A stretch of 64,000 nt of DNA from an uncultured Flavobacteriaceae bacterium (GCA_947494715.1 CANLWG010000001.1:558001-622000); one strand, 5' to 3'; positions 17,095 through 26,186 are shown, counted from the first letter of the stretch. Made by a program: numbers and translations. The notes: generated by a model from the sequence alone, not told the origin.

Positions 17095-18180
17095 ATGTTT
17101 TTGTTCTCCAAGGTATATGAAAGTTGGACATTGGAACGCATATCCCGCCATATATTGTATTGGTGTGGTTGGTGGGGATTTTATGCGTTGGTAAACACCA
17201 ACTCCTATACGGATGGCAGTTACGTGGATTGGCTTTTGGTAGAACTTTTTGTACTTCCTGTAAAACTCGCCCTTACCTATTTTGTGATTTACTATTTATT
17301 GCCCAGATTCTCAAAAAAGAAAAGGTATTTTTCCCTATTGTTTATTACTCTTGCCCTTACCTTCGTCGGGGCCATCATACTCAGGGCCATGGAATTTGTT
17401 TCCCTTAAGGAATGGTTGTTTCAGTCTGGAGAGCTGTCCTGTGCCTTTGGGAAAGCTCCGTTTTTTGTCTCTAAAATAGTCTATAAGGCTTTGGACCTGT
17501 TGTTTGTGGTTTCTTTGGTGGCCATCATAAAATTTATACAGCAACAGTTTATCTATGAAAGAAAGACCAAAAGTTTGCTTACCCAAAAACTGGAAACCGA
17601 GCTTCAATTTTTAAAACATCAGTTACAGCCCCATTTTCTTTTTAATACCTTGAACAATCTCTATGGGTTGATACTGACCAAGAGCGATAGGGCCGGTGAC
17701 ATGGTTGTAAAGTTATCTGAAATTATGAGTTATATGCTCTATGGATCCAATGAAACCTTGGTACCCGTGGAAGACGAATTGGCCAATTTAGAGAATTACA
17801 TCGCCCTAGAAAAAATACGTTACGGCGATGAACTGCAAATAGATTATAAGGTAATAGGGGAAACCAAGGATAAAAAGATCCCACCTTTGGTTTTGATTTC
17901 CTTTGTTGAAAATGCGTTCAAACACGGGCCTTCTTCCAATTTGGAAACCAGTTGGATCCGAATCTCGGCAGAAGTAACCGAGCAACGCTTTTTGTTTATC
18001 GTTGAGAACAGCCTTTCATTCCCAGACCAGGGAAGGGAGGAGAATAGGTCTCAGGTCAATAGCGGTATTGGGCTGAACAATGTGCGCAAGCGTCTGGATC
18101 TCATTTATGGATCGAACTATGAACTCCAGATTTCCCAAGGGGAAACCTATTTAATAGAACTTAGTATAAACTACTTGTAA
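17095..18180 (+). CDS. LytS/YpdA-type sensor histidine kinase
   Basis: 361 residues. Four membrane helices occupy about residues 20-150, followed by a coiled linker and the His_kinase domain with phospho-acceptor His180 in LQPHFLFNTLNNL. An HATPase domain follows, with the N box SFVENAFKHG and the G box GIGLNNVRKRLDL. There is no separate periplasmic sensor domain. The stop codon is directly followed by the ATG of the response regulator (TAAATG), so the pair is translated together. Confidence 0.93.
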   Translation: MFLFSKVYESWTLERISRHILYWCGWWGFYALVNTNSYTDGSYVDWLLVELFVLPVKLALTYFVIYYLLPRFSKKKRYFSLLFITLALTFVGAIILRAMEFVSLKEWLFQSGELSCAFGKAPFFVSKIVYKALDLLFVVSLVAIIKFIQQQFIYERKTKSLLTQKLETELQFLKHQLQPHFLFNTLNNLYGLILTKSDRAGDMVVKLSEIMSYMLYGSNETLVPVEDELANLENYIALEKIRYGDELQIDYKVIGETKDKKIPPLVLISFVENAFKHGPSSNLETSWIRISAEVTEQRFLFIVENSLSFPDQGREENRSQVNSGIGLNNVRKRLDLIYGSNYELQISQGETYLIELSINYL

Positions 18181-18894
18181 ATGGAGCATATACGTTGTCT
18201 AATTTTGGATGATGAGCCTATCGCCATTACGGTTATCGAGTCGCACCTAAAGGAGTTTAAAGACCTTAAAGTCGTTGCGACTTGTAGAAACGCATCGGAG
18301 GCTTTTGAAGTACTCCGGAAAGAAAAAATCGACCTCATTTTTCTAGATATCGAGATGCCCAAATTGGACGGCCTTTCCTTTCTGAAATCACTTAAGGACC
18401 CACCGCTGGTTTTGATAACTACCGCCCATCGCAATTTTGCCTTGGACGGGTTTGAATTGGATGTGGTGGACTATCTGTTAAAACCTATTCCGCTAGATCG
18501 CTTAATGCAGGCGATAGGAAAGGTGAGGCGCCTACTGCAGGTGGACCAAGGGCATCATACCAACGGATTCGACCCATTGCCCTACATCTTTGTTAAGAGC
18601 GACCGGGAAAACGTAAAAATTAATTTGATGGATATTAGGTATATAGAAAGCCTAAAAAACCATGTAAAAATCGTCACCTCCCAGAAAAACCATATTACTA
18701 TGGTGAGCATTGGTGAAATGGAGAATAAATTGCCCAAAAATATTTTCCTCCGAATTCACCGATCATTTTTGGTCAATCTTAGCCATATTCAAAACTACAC
18801 CAATACCTATGTGGTCATTGACCGAAAATCCTTTCCACTGGGCAATGTTTACAAGAACGCCGTGTTGGAGGTGTTGGATAAAAATAGGATTTAG
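18181..18894 (+). CDS. LytTR response regulator
   Basis: 237 residues. The receiver domain has acidic Asp10/Asp11, phospho-acceptor Asp56 (LIFLDIEMP) and the YLLKPI lysine. The C-terminal LytTR DNA-binding domain (about 140-237) has FVKSDRENVKIN, IRYIESLKNHVKI and IHRSFLVNL. It acts with the kinase encoded just upstream. Repeats at 18982-19040, downstream of this gene, could be its binding sites (inference). Confidence 0.93.
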   Translation: MEHIRCLILDDEPIAITVIESHLKEFKDLKVVATCRNASEAFEVLRKEKIDLIFLDIEMPKLDGLSFLKSLKDPPLVLITTAHRNFALDGFELDVVDYLLKPIPLDRLMQAIGKVRRLLQVDQGHHTNGFDPLPYIFVKSDRENVKINLMDIRYIESLKNHVKIVTSQKNHITMVSIGEMENKLPKNIFLRIHRSFLVNLSHIQNYTNTYVVIDRKSFPLGNVYKNAVLEVLDKNRI

Positions 18895-18981
18895 TTGTAT
18901 TCCCTATTTTTTAATTGGCCTCCCATAACTGATATGGATTTTTCACCTGTTCGTATGGCAAAAACGGCCATTGGGCATTTT

Positions 18982-19040
18982 AGATTCCTACGAGAGGATT
19001 AAGATTCTAATTTAGATGTGAATCTAATGTATAATCTTAA
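18982..19040. promoter_or_regulatory. Nested direct and inverted repeats, possible LytTR operator
   Basis: AGATTC occurs at 18982-18987 and 19002-19007, 20 bases apart on the same strand, and as its complement GAATCT at 19020-19025. TTAAGATT (18999-19006) and AATCTTAA (19033-19040) form an outer inverted repeat around TAGAT-GTGA-ATCTA (19013-19026). Spaced direct repeats about two helical turns apart are the usual LytTR target form. They lie just after a LytTR gene and 13 bases before the gene at 19053. Confidence 0.4.
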
Positions 19041-19052
19041 AATCCTTTAACC

Positions 19053-19394
19053 ATGGAAAAAATTAAAAAGATTTTCGGAATAATAACCACCATTAGTCTC
19101 TTCATGTTTACCAGTGAAGCAGTAGCGGACCTTCCTTATGACAATTCAGATCCGAGGGTCCAACAACGCAAGAATAAAGTGATGATGACCTTTTTCAATG
19201 AGGAAGAAGCCATCTATACCGTGGAGATTTTTTCCTCCGACTATGAGTTGATCAGTAAGGAGGTATTGGGGGATGCCGTAGTAGTAGGCAAAATTTTCGA
19301 TTTTGGCTATTCCAAAAAGGATTTGTATCATATACGGGTCTCTACGGAACAAGAGGTTTTGTTCGATAAAAGATTGCGATTGGGAATTTATTAA
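19053..19394 (+). CDS. Small exported protein of unknown function
   Basis: 113 residues. The signal peptide ends around ALA-like SEAVA/D (residues 21-25). The mature protein of about 88 residues is predicted all-beta (KVMMTFFNEEEAIYTVEIFSSDYEL, VVVGKIFDFGYSK, LYHIRVSTEQEVLFDKRLRLGIY) and resembles a single immunoglobulin-like or Por-secretion-tail-like sandwich. No known family was recognised. It directly follows a LytS/LytTR pair and a repeat-rich leader, so it may be a target of that system. Confidence 0.65.
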   Translation: MEKIKKIFGIITTISLFMFTSEAVADLPYDNSDPRVQQRKNKVMMTFFNEEEAIYTVEIFSSDYELISKEVLGDAVVVGKIFDFGYSKKDLYHIRVSTEQEVLFDKRLRLGIY

Positions 19395-19408
19395 AGGAAT
19401 ACAAAGAT

Positions 19409-19518
19409 AAGCGGGTTCTTTAACGACCATGTCCAAAAAAACACTTCGAAAAATTATTAGCGTAATCTTCATGAAGTTTAGTATGCTAGGACATAACAAA
19501 GGCGGAACCCGCTTTTTT
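19409..19518. repeat. Long interrupted stem with terminator-like end
   Basis: AAGCGGGTTC (19409-19418) pairs with GAACCCGCTT (19505-19514). Inside it ATGTCC (19428-19433) pairs with GGACAT (19489-19494), and a small CTTCATGAAG palindrome lies in the loop. Six T follow on the plus strand. The 106-base folded unit could be the terminator of the 19053 gene, a small RNA, or a miniature repeat element. The rest of the gap to 19858 shows no gene I can support. Confidence 0.5.
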
Positions 19519-19858
19519 ATTGATATCCTTAAAACCCCGGCTTGGTATCCAAACCCTCCTTTCCGAATTTGCAGTTTACCTACCTTCTGTCCTTAACTTC
19601 TGGCATTGTAATTCTTATTTACCTCTTGATATGTGCCTAAATCCATAACTGTTTTACCGTATTGTTGTTTTCATTAGTTTTAGTGTTAAGAGTAGTCTTG
19701 CCAAAATATTGCGGGTAGAAATCCAGATGGGCTTGTGTACCGATCATTGGACTATTCAATTGTAACAAATGAGCGGTACTGCAGACTACTATGGTGACAG
19801 CAGCAATTGCTCGGGCGGTATATTGAAAGCTGGCCAATGAACTTTAACTAAACAAAAC

Positions 19859-20656
19859 ATGAACGCACACGAAATAGATTTCGCCATTTATGGCGAGGAA
19901 ATGCAATATGTAGAAATTGAACTGGATCCCCAGGAAGCGGTGGTGGCCGAGGCCGGTAGCTTTATGATGATGGATTCCGATATTAAGATGGATACCATTT
20001 TTGGGGATGGCTCCAATCAGGATAGCGGGGTCTTGGGAAAATTGTTTTCGGCCGGAAAGCGATTGCTTACGGGCGAAAGTCTCTTTATGACCGCTTTTCT
20101 GAATATAGGTCAAGGCAAAAAGCAAGTGAGCTTTGCGGCACCTTATCCGGGCAAGATCGTGCCCATTGATCTCTCCGAAAAAGGCGGGAAGTTCATTTGT
20201 CAAAAAGACGCTTTTCTCTGTGCTGCAAAAGGAGTATCCGTTGGGATAGAATTCTCAAAACGATTGGGTCGGGGACTTTTCGGTGGTGAAGGCTTTATTA
20301 TGCAAAAGTTGGAAGGTGACGGGATGGCCTTTGTTCATGCCGGCGGAACCTTGGCGAGAAAGGAGCTGGCCTCCGGTGAAGTTTTAAAGGTAGATACAGG
20401 TTGTATCGTTGGTTTTACCCAAAATGTGGATTATGATATTCAATTTATAGGTGGAATAAAGAATACGGTATTTGGGGGCGAGGGATTGTTTTTTGCCACC
20501 CTACGCGGCCCTGGAACTGTATATATACAATCCTTGCCATTCAGTCGATTGGCCGGAAGGGTATTGGCCTCGCTTCCAAGAGGAGGCAAGGATAAGGGCG
20601 AAGGCAGCCTTTTGGGCGGTATCGGGGACTTGTTGGATGGGGATAATCGGTTTTAG
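19859..20656 (+). CDS. AIM24 / TIGR00266 family protein
   Basis: 265 residues, cytoplasmic. It shows the AIM24-type beta-prism pattern: [22 protein letters not shown] near the N-terminus, [22 protein letters not shown], then [22 protein letters not shown] and a late [22 protein letters not shown], with a glycine-rich C-terminus ending in [11 protein letters not shown]. The family is widespread but its bacterial function is unknown. The four-helix-bundle element starts immediately after the stop. Confidence 0.88.
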   Translation: MNAHEIDFAIYGEEMQYVEIELDPQEAVVAEAGSFMMMDSDIKMDTIFGDGSNQDSGVLGKLFSAGKRLLTGESLFMTAFLNIGQGKKQVSFAAPYPGKIVPIDLSEKGGKFICQKDAFLCAAKGVSVGIEFSKRLGRGLFGGEGFIMQKLEGDGMAFVHAGGTLARKELASGEVLKVDTGCIVGFTQNVDYDIQFIGGIKNTVFGGEGLFFATLRGPGTVYIQSLPFSRLAGRVLASLPRGGKDKGEGSLLGGIGDLLDGDNRF

Positions 20657-20662
20657 ATGTTG

Positions 20663-21111
20663 GATGCTTGGTGCTGGATGTTGGAGGTCCTATATAAGAT
20701 GGTGTTATAAACATTACGCAAAAGATGGACGACAGGGCAAAATTCAAATTCGAGAAGTTGCATATTTGGCGGGATGCCATGGACTTGGGAGAACAGATAA
20801 ATTCTCTTACGAAGGATTTTCCAAAGAAAGAACTTTACAATCTATCCTCACAAATTCTTCGCGCTGCGGATTCGGTAGCTTTGAATATTTCTGAAGGATC
20901 AATAATTCAATCAAAACCTGAATTCCGAAAATTTTTGGGATATTCCGCAAGGTCACTTGCCGAAGTAATAACTTGTCTGCATAAGGCACGTTTAAGAAAT
21001 TACATTTCGGAAAAGGTTTTTGAGGAGCTTTATAATGCCTGCTTTAAATTAATGAATATGATAATTGCTTTTAGGAAAAAATTGTAATTTCAACTTAAGG
21101 CACCGAGCATC
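20663..21111. mobile_element. IVS-like element with terminal inverted repeats
   Basis: GATGCTTGGTGC (20663-20674) and GCACCGAGCATC (21100-21111) are inverted copies with 11 of 12 matches. Weaker pairing continues on both sides over about 30 bases. They bracket a four-helix-bundle protein gene of the 23S-rRNA intervening-sequence family. IVS elements in rRNA genes have just this layout, inverted ends around a single S23-type protein gene; here it sits between protein-coding genes. The exact ends and any target duplication cannot be fixed by eye. Confidence 0.6.
20725..21087 (+). CDS. Four-helix-bundle protein (23S rRNA IVS-encoded, S23 family)
   Basis: 120 residues. The sequence follows the S23/IVS pattern closely: FEKLHIWRDAMDLGEQI, KELYNLSSQILRAADSVALNISEG, FRKFLGYSARSLAEVITCL and a C-terminal helix ending in FRKKL. 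The family forms pentameric four-helix bundles related to the Avd protein of diversity-generating retroelements and binds nucleic acid. No reverse transcriptase is near. It is enclosed by inverted repeats and is probably a mobile cassette. Confidence 0.93.
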   Translation: MDDRAKFKFEKLHIWRDAMDLGEQINSLTKDFPKKELYNLSSQILRAADSVALNISEGSIIQSKPEFRKFLGYSARSLAEVITCLHKARLRNYISEKVFEELYNACFKLMNMIIAFRKKL

Positions 21112-21134
21112 AAAAACCTGACAACTAACTTCCT

Positions 21135-21788
21135 ATGAACTTCAAAAACCTTATCCATTTTTTAAGGGAACTCAACAAAAACAACACTAAAGAATGGATG
21201 GATGCCAACCGTAAATGGTATAAGAAAGTACGGGACGATTATATCTCCTGGCTGGACAAAATGGACCTCACCCTAGCGGCCATGGATGACCAGTATTATT
21301 CCACTCCGGGAAGGAAAGGCATTAATCGAATAAACAACAACTTGATGTTCCACCCCAATAAACCGATTTATAAGGATTATTTTGGAGCTGGATTGGATAA
21401 ACGTCCCAATACCGGGGATTTCTATCTAGAAATCGGCATTGACCAGTCTATGCTGGCCGGAGGGTTTTGGCGACCGGCCTCAAAGACGTTACGGAGTATT
21501 CGTAATGCCATTGATTATGACGGGGCGGAACTCAAAAAAATCCTCAATAAAAAATCTTTTAAGGAAACCTTTGGAGACTTGGTCATTGACGAAAAGCTAA
21601 AAAGTGCACCGAAAGGATTCTCGAATGATCACACCCATATAGACCTTCTACGAAACAAAACCTTTGCGGTAATGCATTCGTTTTCCAATACCGAGGTATT
21701 GCAAGAAGATTTTGAACAAAAGGTAATTAGGGTCTATCAAGAAATGTTACCCTTCCGAAGGTATTTGAACAAGGCCGTAACCGTTTAA
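21135..21788 (+). CDS. DUF2461 (TIGR02453) family protein
   Basis: 217 residues, cytoplasmic. It has the typical N-terminus FLRELNKNNTKEWMDANRKWY, the central GINRINNNLMFHPNKPIYKDYFGAGL and a late SNDHTHIDLLRNKTFAVMHSFS. All are hallmarks of DUF2461. Its molecular function is unknown. The end converges on the GH140 gene with a 27-base gap that contains no clear terminator. Confidence 0.9.
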   Translation: MNFKNLIHFLRELNKNNTKEWMDANRKWYKKVRDDYISWLDKMDLTLAAMDDQYYSTPGRKGINRINNNLMFHPNKPIYKDYFGAGLDKRPNTGDFYLEIGIDQSMLAGGFWRPASKTLRSIRNAIDYDGAELKKILNKKSFKETFGDLVIDEKLKSAPKGFSNDHTHIDLLRNKTFAVMHSFSNTEVLQEDFEQKVIRVYQEMLPFRRYLNKAVTV

Positions 21789-21815
21789 AAATCACTTTTT
21801 TGAATCTGACAAAAT

Positions 21816-23204
21816 TCACCGTCCCGGAGCCCTGAAATTTGCGTTCACTGCATCGGCCACGAGTACCCAATCATTTCCTTTTCCCGAGGTTGGGGGAGTT
21901 ATTGCTGTCTTATCCTTTCTTGGCAGTATTTCACCTTCAAAAGCGTTTCCGGTTCGCGGATCATACCACCAGGTTTTCAAAGTATCCGTATTGAGCTTGC
22001 TAAAATCCAACTCTGTTTCCTTGCCAGTAGGAAAATAGACCATAGCATAGGTTCCTCCGCTATCCCGGGTAGCGATTACATAGTCTTCCGTTTCCTCCTG
22101 ATTCCCAATTACCATTTCCTGATCGGGTATACGACTAAGGAAAGGTCGTGATAACATTAGCTTCTTTAAGTGCTTGGCTTGGGTAGCCATGGGCAAGTCC
22201 AATGCTTCGGGCCAAGGGCGTAGCGGGCCGTTAATCCCTTTTTTATCCAATTTGTACATTTGCCAAACATCATGGCAACCATAGGTCTGCCCAAAGGCAC
22301 CGGCAAAAACGTTCCAATACATTATCCGGCGTATATCCCGGGCAGAGCTATAGCCCAACTCCTTGGCATTAAAACAGTTGGGGTGGTCCTCATAAAGCGG
22401 TTCTCCATCCAACACAGGTTTGGTAGGACTTAGATTGTAATCATGTGTTATATGTTTGTATGTACCTTTATTGGCACAATGCCCGGTTTGGTGCATATTA
22501 AAATCCAACCAGGTATCTTGGTGGAACCAAGTAGAAGAACCACCTAATTTTGTAGGTTGCGGATGGAAGCTCATAAGCCCATTTTCGTTTCCACCGGTTG
22601 CCTCGACGATACCAGCGGCCATTTGTCTCCACACCATCACATCATTGGAACCCTTTCGAGGATTTCGATCACCGCCAACAATCCAAATAATGTTATCAAA
22701 ATCTTTATATCTGTTTCCAATCCATCTACCAAAAACCTTGGCGTTATCCGGAGTAAAGACTTCCGGCCCAACGCCCCAACTTTCCTTAAAGAGTTTATCG
22801 CCCCAGGTAGGTAATAGGGCGATATAAATTCCCAAAGAATCCGCCTTTCGAATAACGTAATCCACATGTTGAAAATATCGGTCATTGGGAATTTTTGGGT
22901 CATTGTTCAATAAGGGAATCTCGCCATATGGGTTGGGTGTATTGAGACCATCTATTTCGGCCAGGGCCACGGCCTGTATTACATTGAAACCTTGTTCCGC
23001 CCTTTTTTCCAGGTACATATTCACCTCTTCCCGATTGCATCTATGGAATAGTTCCCAAGCCGTATCCGCCAACCAAAAGAAAGGCGCCCCATCCTCGGTG
23101 ACCAAATAGCGGTTGTTTTCACTTACTTTTAGTTTTTGGGCCTTTAGATTACTTGTAAAGAGAAGTACTATTCCAATGAAAAGACATACGGTCCTTATAT
23201 GCAT
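21816..23204 (-). CDS. Glycoside hydrolase family 140-like (DUF4038) enzyme
   Basis: 462 residues from the ATG at 23204, where a signal peptide (MHIRTVCLFIGIVLLFTSNLKAQ) begins; an exact -7 box 28 bases upstream excludes the earlier ATG at 23234. The DUF4038 TIM-barrel start is clear (YLVTEDGAPFFWLADTAWELFHR, with AEQGFNVIQAVALAE following), then IIWIVGGDRNPRK and LDGEPLYEDHPNCF, which carry candidate acidic catalytic residues. A short C-terminal beta domain (WWYDPRTGNAFEG) follows. Known GH140 members remove apiose from rhamnogalacturonan-II side chains; the substrate here is not proven. Probably periplasmic. Confidence 0.82.
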   Translation of the reverse strand: MHIRTVCLFIGIVLLFTSNLKAQKLKVSENNRYLVTEDGAPFFWLADTAWELFHRCNREEVNMYLEKRAEQGFNVIQAVALAEIDGLNTPNPYGEIPLLNNDPKIPNDRYFQHVDYVIRKADSLGIYIALLPTWGDKLFKESWGVGPEVFTPDNAKVFGRWIGNRYKDFDNIIWIVGGDRNPRKGSNDVMVWRQMAAGIVEATGGNENGLMSFHPQPTKLGGSSTWFHQDTWLDFNMHQTGHCANKGTYKHITHDYNLSPTKPVLDGEPLYEDHPNCFNAKELGYSSARDIRRIMYWNVFAGAFGQTYGCHDVWQMYKLDKKGINGPLRPWPEALDLPMATQAKHLKKLMLSRPFLSRIPDQEMVIGNQEETEDYVIATRDSGGTYAMVYFPTGKETELDFSKLNTDTLKTWWYDPRTGNAFEGEILPRKDKTAITPPTSGKGNDWVLVADAVNANFRAPGR

Positions 23205-23231
23205 GATAACGTCTTTTAGTTGAACATAGGA

Positions 23232-23239
23232 CAAATGTA
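23232..23239 (-). promoter_or_regulatory. -7 box TACATTTG of the GH140 gene
   Basis: An exact TAnnTTTG match on the minus strand, 27 bases before the ATG at 23204. It supports that start over the ATG at 23234, which lies inside the box region. Confidence 0.5.
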
Positions 23240-23460
23240 TACTATCTAAGGGGTAAATCGATTATCGTATTTAACCAAGATTTTGACCTAAACCATCTAA
23301 CTGAAGAAAAAGGCATCAAGAAGGCTAATTTTATATGTATTCCACCTAAATTATAAAAAATTGTTTTAATCTCGATCTAAAATGAGTGACTGTATCCAGC
23401 AAACTAATTATCCGTTAGACTTCTTAAAATGTATACTTTTACGTGTTTTAAATACATGCC

Positions 23461-24045
23461 ATGAAAAACGGAAACATTAAAAATGTTAAAAAGCAATTGC
23501 TCTCGGACAATTGGTATACGCTCAATAAATTCACTTTTGAATATCAAAAACCGGACGGTAGTTGGGAAACCCAATACCGTGAAGCTTATGACCGGGGCAA
23601 TGGCGCTGCTATATTGCTGTATAACCAAAAGAAAGGAACCGTAATCCTAACACGCCAATTCCGTATGCCCACTTATGTAAACGGTAATGGTGATGGGATG
23701 ATGATCGAAGTCTGTGCTGGCCTTTTGGATGGGAAAAATCCAGAGGATTGTATTAAAAAAGAGGTAGAGGAGGAAACGGGATATAAGGTGGATAACGTAC
23801 GGAAGGTCCTTGAATCCTACATGTCTCCCGGTTCGGTTACCGAGATTCTTTATTTTTTTATTGCCGAGTATGAGGATAAAATGAAAGTAGGAAAGGGTGG
23901 CGGTGTAGCGGAGGAAACCGAAAATATTGAAGTCTTGGAGTATTCTTTTGAAAAAGCATTGGGTATGATACAAGCTGGGGAAATCAAGGACGCAAAAACA
24001 ATTATGTTATTGCAATATGCCTTGATCAACTCGTTATTTTCTTGA
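23461..24045 (+). CDS. Nudix hydrolase, NudK-like (GDP-mannose pyrophosphatase type)
   Basis: 194 residues. The fold matches the NudK/ADP-ribose pyrophosphatase group: [30 protein letters not shown], then [12 protein letters not shown] and the Nudix box in which [17 protein letters not shown] runs into EEETGYKV (about residues 85-109), with the metal-binding EExxE core. [17 protein letters not shown] follows, as in NudK. Probably cleaves nucleoside diphosphate sugars. The frameshifted msrA follows 21 bases later. Confidence 0.85.
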   Translation: MKNGNIKNVKKQLLSDNWYTLNKFTFEYQKPDGSWETQYREAYDRGNGAAILLYNQKKGTVILTRQFRMPTYVNGNGDGMMIEVCAGLLDGKNPEDCIKKEVEEETGYKVDNVRKVLESYMSPGSVTEILYFFIAEYEDKMKVGKGGGVAEETENIEVLEYSFEKALGMIQAGEIKDAKTIMLLQYALINSLFS

Positions 24046-24066
24046 GGAATTACCGACTAGAGTATA

Positions 24067-24569
24067 GTGGGGACAGTTAAAAAAATAGCTTTTGGTGGTG
24101 GATGCCATTGGTGCACAGAGGCAGTGTTTCAATCACTTAAGGGTGTTGAAAGGGTAGAACAAGGATTTGTAGCTTCGGAAGCCGATAATGAAACTTTTTC
24201 AGAGGCGGTCATCGTTTCTTTTCTCCCCGATGAAATTGCGTTAAAGGATTTGGTGCTCATTCATTTGTTTACCCATGAAAGTACGGTGGACCATTCCTTT
24301 AGAAATAGATATCGTTCTGCAATTTATACGATGGATTCCGGGGATAAAGAGAAATTGGAACGTATTTGGGAAGAGTTTCAGGCCCAATTCAAAGAGAATT
24401 GATTACCAAGATACTTCCGTTTAAGGCCTTCTATCCCTCTGAAGAAATGTTTCAAAACTATTACTATTCAAATCCTGAGAAACCTTTTTGTAAAAAATAT
24501 ATCGATCCGAAATTGAAATTACTTCAGGAAAAGTTTTCTAAAAAAGTAGTTCCGGAAAAGATGGTTTAA
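24067..24569 (+). pseudogene. msrA: Peptide-methionine (S)-S-oxide reductase, frameshifted
   Basis: From a GTG at 24067 the frame encodes the MsrA N-terminal part with FGGGCHWCTEAVF (GCHWC active-site motif, His in place of the usual Phe) and FTHESTVDHSFRNRYRSAIY. It stops at a TGA at 24400-24402 after QFKEN. The rest of the enzyme continues in the next frame (LITKILPFKAFYPSEEMFQNYYY...NP) to a TAA at 24567-24569. Joining the frames by re-reading one T at AAT|TGA restores a normal short MsrA of about 167 residues. A one-base deletion (gene decay or sequence error) is the simplest view; no classic slippery heptamer is present. Confidence 0.8.
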
Positions 24570-25834
24570 TACGTATCCCTGATCGTCTCGAAAATAGACT
24601 GCATTCTTTTTTTAACTTCTGAAGAAGGAATTCTAAAGTGATTGTTCATAAAGCTAAAAATCAAAGTTTTGCCCGATTTTGTTAGGAGGTATCCACTTAT
24701 ACAGTGGTTGTTTCCCAAACTACCCGTTTTGGCATAGATATAAGGCTCGGGATTTCCGATATACCAATTTTCCAACGTACCGGAGATTCCTCCTGCCGGA
24801 AATAAGCGAAACAATCTCTGTTTGGGTATTCGCTGGTATATTAGCTGAAGTACATGTACCATGGATTGTGGTGTAAAAAGGTTGTATCGGGAAAGCCCCG
24901 ATCCGTCTACCCATCTCGGTGGTTGTTTTAAATCGGTCAACAGACTATCTAAAACATAACTACGGACCTTGTGCGTATCCAAGGTATCGGATAGGGTAGA
25001 GGAGGCCAGAATAAGTAATTGTTCGGCCAAAAAATTATCGCTGTCCATCATCATTTTTGCATAAATGGAATCGGATGGCATACTGTATAGGATACTTTTT
25101 TTTCCTTTGGGCGGATTTCGGGTAATGGAAACCTTTCGTTTCAGCGCATCCTCCAATAGATTTCGAATCAGGGTACTATCCAACTTTAACGGAATTTCTA
25201 CGGTATCCTTTCTTGAGGGGTCAAAATAAAATAGGTTTTCATTTTCCTCCCGTTGCAGGGCATAATCGATTGGAATCACTTTATCCTTGAAAAGGGTTGG
25301 GGATACCTGTAGGCCCTCTTTTTCATAAACGGTAAGTACATTACCATAGATGGGAAGTGAACTGCGCTCCGCCGAGTAATACCATTGGTAATCGTCCCAA
25401 GCCCAACCAGGTCCAAAAGGCTCTTCCTGGAGATTATCCAAATAAAGGGAAATGACATCGTGTTTTTTAAGAAAATTCAGGGCTGTGCTATCTTCAAAAT
25501 AGGGATGTAAAAAAGAGGGGTCGCCCGTACCTTCCACAAACAGGGTGTCGTTATGGACATTATATTTTAGAGAAGGGACGCTATCCGGTAATAGATGCAA
25601 GGAGGTAAAAAGGGTATAGATTTTTGTATTGCTAGCAGGGGTAAAGTACTTGGTACTGTTATGGGCATAGATGGTGTCTCCTTTTTCGGGGTCTAAAACA
25701 AAGAATCCGGTAAATTGATTTTCAAATAGCTTGGAATTCAGAACGGGACGGATATTTTTTTGAACCATTCTTTTGGAGCTGACACAACCTAGTAAAAGAA
25801 TTATGAAGAAGCCTATAGATACTATCTTTCCCAT
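24566..25834 (-). CDS. PBP4-type D-alanyl-D-alanine carboxypeptidase/endopeptidase (S13)
   Basis: 422 residues. Lipobox LLGC17 predicts lipid anchoring. All three active-site motifs are present: SxxK at 68-71 (SNTK), SDN at 265-267 and KTG at 369-371. It trims or cleaves peptidoglycan peptides in the periplasm. The N-terminus is short, with the SxxK motif near residue 68 as in compact Bacteroidota members. The stop overlaps the convergent msrA stop by four bases. Confidence 0.9.
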   Translation of the reverse strand: MGKIVSIGFFIILLLGCVSSKRMVQKNIRPVLNSKLFENQFTGFFVLDPEKGDTIYAHNSTKYFTPASNTKIYTLFTSLHLLPDSVPSLKYNVHNDTLFVEGTGDPSFLHPYFEDSTALNFLKKHDVISLYLDNLQEEPFGPGWAWDDYQWYYSAERSSLPIYGNVLTVYEKEGLQVSPTLFKDKVIPIDYALQREENENLFYFDPSRKDTVEIPLKLDSTLIRNLLEDALKRKVSITRNPPKGKKSILYSMPSDSIYAKMMMDSDNFLAEQLLILASSTLSDTLDTHKVRSYVLDSLLTDLKQPPRWVDGSGLSRYNLFTPQSMVHVLQLIYQRIPKQRLFRLFPAGGISGTLENWYIGNPEPYIYAKTGSLGNNHCISGYLLTKSGKTLIFSFMNNHFRIPSSEVKKRMQSIFETIRDTY

Positions 25835-25942
25835 GGCCGTCCAAGATAAGGATATTATGCAAAATTGGAAGTCTATACTATTTTAACAAGAAATTATCTA
25901 ATTTTTAACTGGATTGTACAATAAAAACCTCGCTTTTCTTGT

Positions 25943-25950
25943 TAAATTTG
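25943..25950 (+). promoter_or_regulatory. -7 box TAAATTTG upstream of the 65-residue gene
   Basis: An exact TAnnTTTG match 35 bases before the ATG at 25986. A TTG at 25914-25916 is 26 bases upstream, slightly farther than the usual spacing. Confidence 0.45.
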
Positions 25951-25985
25951 AGAATACGATCTAATCTCTAAAAACATTTAGGAAT

Positions 25986-26183
25986 ATGGCAAGAGCTATG
26001 CTGGAGTACACGAAAACTGTACTTAGAAAGGTTAGTTTTGATGCGAAACTCTTCCTTAAGGAGTTAAAAAAGGCAGTTACCAGATTACTGCCCGAAGAAA
26101 TTGAGGAACTAAAACTCTGGTTAAAACAGTTTGTGACGGATAAGCCCGAGCTTCAAGAAGGGCTTATATATCTAAAAGCATAA
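25986..26183 (+). CDS. Small basic conserved-looking protein of unknown function
   Basis: 65 residues, rich in Lys, Leu and Glu, with no signal. Two helices are likely: MLEYTKTVLRKVSFDAKLFLKELKKAV and LPEEIEELKLWLKQF. It has its own -7 box and a strong terminator directly after the stop, so it is a real single-gene transcript. I recall related small proteins in other Flavobacteriaceae, but cannot name a family or role. Confidence 0.75.
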   Translation: MARAMLEYTKTVLRKVSFDAKLFLKELKKAVTRLLPEEIEELKLWLKQFVTDKPELQEGLIYLKA

Positions 26184-26186
26184 TCC

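Noticed and set aside
19637-19837. 66-codon minus-strand frame with a signal-peptide-like start
   Set aside because: Composition of the mature part is not protein-like and it lies in a gap with a folded repeat; no homologue recognised.
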